Assembly (NCBI RefSeq): GCF_036345915.1
Contig: NZ_CP107785.1
Location: forward strand, 7,626,001-7,690,000
Direction of reading: 5' to 3'
Origin: Nocardia sp. NBC_00565
GTDB taxonomy: Bacteria; Actinomycetota; Actinomycetes; Mycobacteriales; Mycobacteriaceae
Length of the DNA: 64,000 nt
Under the pieces are notes generated by a model that saw only the letters and a program-made list of their open reading frames with translations, did not search any database and was not told where the DNA came from. Positions 62,108 to 64,000 of the stretch are shown here, one piece after another (within the stretch, counting starts at the first letter, position 1; the number at the start of each line of letters is the position of its first letter). Both the position numbers and the translations under genes were made by a program.

Positions 62108-63999
62108 TATCGGGTTCCCGATGCCGACATCTCGCCGCTACTCGACCCACCTGCGGGATTGTCATCGATATCGACCTGGTCATCGGGAACAGAGGGAGAC
62201 GCCGGTGATGGATAGAGGAAGAAGAGCATGTCGTTGATGTGAGCTGGCACGGTGACTTCAGTTCCCTGCTCACGGGCGAGGACGATCCGCTCGGCGAAGG
62301 CCAGTGCGAACTCACCCTTCTTGCGGGCCGCAGGACCTGCCGGAGAGGCAGGCCGGGTGGCCGTCTGCGCACGCGCGCTTCTAAAGGCGTCACGAACACT
62401 CTCGACTGTGAGAGGATCCGCGACCGCAACGCCGATCGCGTCCAGAGCCGCTCTCACCAGATCCTCGTTCCCGGGCGTCAGCGCTGGTTCAAGGGTCGGG
62501 TGACTGTGGAAGACCTGCACGACATCAGGATCGTGATCGGCGACCCACGCCGGCGGCGTCGGAATTTCGTCTAGCTCTTTGTCGCTGTCGGACAGCACAG
62601 CTAGCCGGTGACAGAGCTCATGATCGCGTGTCGCGAGCAGTCGAACGGGCCAAGGACCGACTCTGGTGCCCATTGCAACGATCGTGAGCGCATCAATAAA
62701 GGCTTGCTTGGCCAAGTCCTCAGATGCCCAAACCCATGCCAACTCACGGAGCACAGCAACTTCAGTGACTCCTTCCACCAAGACGAGTCGTTCGGCAAAA
62801 AGGGAAGTCGTACGGCTGGAGTCCAAATGCAAGCGCGCCTTGCGAAGCACATCGTCACGTTGCTTCAGGGGAATCATGGCGACGCTACGGCTGACATGCC
62901 GCCCATCACCGAGACGTCGCAGCACGACAATGTCCTCGGGCAGTGCCGAGGTGATGACATCCGGAGCGTGACTGGATAGCACAACCTGCAGTTCAGGGCG
63001 ATCGGCCACAGTCCGGCGCAGGTGCCGCACCAACGCATGTTGCAACTGCGGATGCAAGTGGGCCTCGGGCTCTTCAATAAGGACCGTGGCGTGGAACGGC
63101 GCTTCCTGGAAGAACGAGTCCTCCGCGATTTCGGCCTCTTCTCGCGCCTGCGCAAGGAGACCTCGGGCCTGGTCAGCGTCCGACACATCAGGTACCGGAC
63201 TGTTGGAATTCACTGCATCCGTGGTGGTCTCGTCGGTGGCAGAAGCCGCGCCGTCACCTAGCACGGTTGTCGCAAGCAAGCTTCCGCCGGTCGAGGGGTC
63301 AGGGATCGCAGCGAGCGTGACAGCGATGTGCAGCAGGTTCACATACCCAAGGCCCGAAACATCGAGCGGCCGAGCGTGACTGCGCCCCTCAAGAACCGAC
63401 AGCATCAACTCGAGGACGCGAGCAAGGTAGGCATCGTCCACGCGTTGGCCCCGCACGTATGGCCATTGCCTCGCGACACCAGCTGTCAGCGAGTTCAGGT
63501 GTGCCGTAACGCGCTCCTCTACCGCCTGAATGAGCGGATCCGCGGAGAGCGCTTCCAACAGACCCCACGCACGGGCGCGCAACCCAGTGAGATTGCGTGT
63601 CTTATCGAGGCGCTGTTGTTGTGCGCGTAGCAGTTCCACAAGAATGCGCGCTTCACGTCGAGCCAACTCGTCGATGGGGTTTCGTTGCGCCGGTAAGTAG
63701 ATCAGCTTCACCGCAGAGGCAAGTTCATGACCTTGGTCCCACTGTGATCGGATGGTGCCGAGATTGCGAGACAGGGTCTTTCGCCATGTAGCCGCAACAT
63801 CACCTGGTTGAAGTGCTCCCGACTGCGATATCAGCTGTATGCCGAGCGGACCTTCCGCCGCGCCAGGCGGCTGCAACCTGCACTCGACGTCGATTCCGCG
63901 CTCACCGCTGCCGAGCGACGCCGCGCTGAAACGTCCTAGGGCAGGAAATGTCTCACCATGCCCAAGGTATGCGGCATCACTGAACGTCGTCTTGCCGGA
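62107..63999 (-). CDS. OLD-family ATPase/TOPRIM nuclease, GajA-like (5' end cut by window edge)
   Basis: Visible 630 residues open with SGKTTFSDAAYLG, the end of Walker A, so about 30-40 N-terminal residues lie outside the window. Walker B is VLIEEPEAHLHPQLQ, followed by LSSHAPDVI (H-loop). The TOPRIM domain has LVLVEGVTEVAVL (catalytic Glu) and LSDSDKE (D-x-D). A Ser/Thr/Asp-rich insert (about 225-255) and a longer C-terminal tail than in typical GajA are present. It pairs by overlap with the UvrD-like gene. The family cleaves DNA in an ATP-regulated way. Confidence 0.84.
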   Translation of the reverse strand, partial: SGKTTFSDAAYLGHGETFPALGRFSAASLGSGERGIDVECRLQPPGAAEGPLGIQLISQSGALQPGDVAATWRKTLSRNLGTIRSQWDQGHELASAVKLIYLPAQRNPIDELARREARILVELLRAQQQRLDKTRNLTGLRARAWGLLEALSADPLIQAVEERVTAHLNSLTAGVARQWPYVRGQRVDDAYLARVLELMLSVLEGRSHARPLDVSGLGYVNLLHIAVTLAAIPDPSTGGSLLATTVLGDGAASATDETTTDAVNSNSPVPDVSDADQARGLLAQAREEAEIAEDSFFQEAPFHATVLIEEPEAHLHPQLQHALVRHLRRTVADRPELQVVLSSHAPDVITSALPEDIVVLRRLGDGRHVSRSVAMIPLKQRDDVLRKARLHLDSSRTTSLFAERLVLVEGVTEVAVLRELAWVWASEDLAKQAFIDALTIVAMGTRVGPWPVRLLATRDHELCHRLAVLSDSDKELDEIPTPPAWVADHDPDVVQVFHSHPTLEPALTPGNEDLVRAALDAIGVAVADPLTVESVRDAFRSARAQTATRPASPAGPAARKKGEFALAFAERIVLAREQGTEVTVPAHINDMLFFLYPSPASPSVPDDQVDIDDNPAGGSSSGEMSASGTR

Positions 64000-64000
64000 G

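Overview
The window is chromosomal DNA of a GC-rich, mycolic-acid actinomycete, most likely Nocardia or a close relative. The main reasons are a LysX-type lysyl-phosphatidylglycerol synthetase/lysyl-tRNA synthetase fusion, a secreted mycobacterial-type chorismate mutase, a cutinase-like lipase, an antigen-85-like esterase, an MMPL transporter, a KstR-like operator, and a membrane/MoxR/DUF58/RDD/SpoIIM block arranged like M. tuberculosis Rv3690-Rv3695. Nearly all genes have strong G/C third-position bias. Several genes seem to lack a leader, with a -10-like hexamer 6-9 bases before the start codon.

Layout. 1-6.2 kb: an unknown protein; a GDT1-family Mn/Ca transporter behind a yybP-ykoY riboswitch; a 67-bp tandem repeat array; a TetR/SDR operon; a second SDR; a methyltransferase; a GNAT enzyme; and a small membrane gene with an in-frame stop. 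6.2-10 kb: htpG coupled to a RecB-like nuclease gene. 10-15 kb: a copper-related operon (YcnI, CopC, CopD), a SRPBCC protein and two tandem DUF5313 genes. 15-24.3 kb: rraA, an S4 protein, lysX, a drug exporter with divergent HxlR regulator, a histidine phosphatase, a small secreted protein and a cutinase. 24.6-32.1 kb: gltBD and a secreted chorismate mutase. 32-38.4 kb: a DUF4407 protein, a class III cyclase, and an LfrA-like exporter with divergent TetR and two palindromic operators. 38.4-44.7 kb: the MoxR block. 45-56.4 kb: MMPL/TetR, a 21-bp-phased array of DnaA-box-like motifs, a secreted propeller-like protein, an SDR with KstR-like sites, an esterase with tiny downstream ORFs, and assorted small or decayed genes.

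From about 56.74 kb to beyond the right edge lies an integrative element. Its left end is the 3' end of a tRNA gene (candidate att site), still followed by the tRNA's native terminator. Beside it is a tyrosine integrase broken by one in-frame stop. Then come an operator, an unknown gene overlapping an XRE/ImmA-type metallopeptidase gene, and a convergent two-gene Gabija-like antiphage system: a UvrD-like helicase and an OLD-family ATPase/TOPRIM nuclease cut by the window edge at its Walker A motif. Codon use here is less G/C-biased than in the backbone, as expected for acquired DNA. No CRISPR array, complete tRNA, rRNA or intact transposase was seen.
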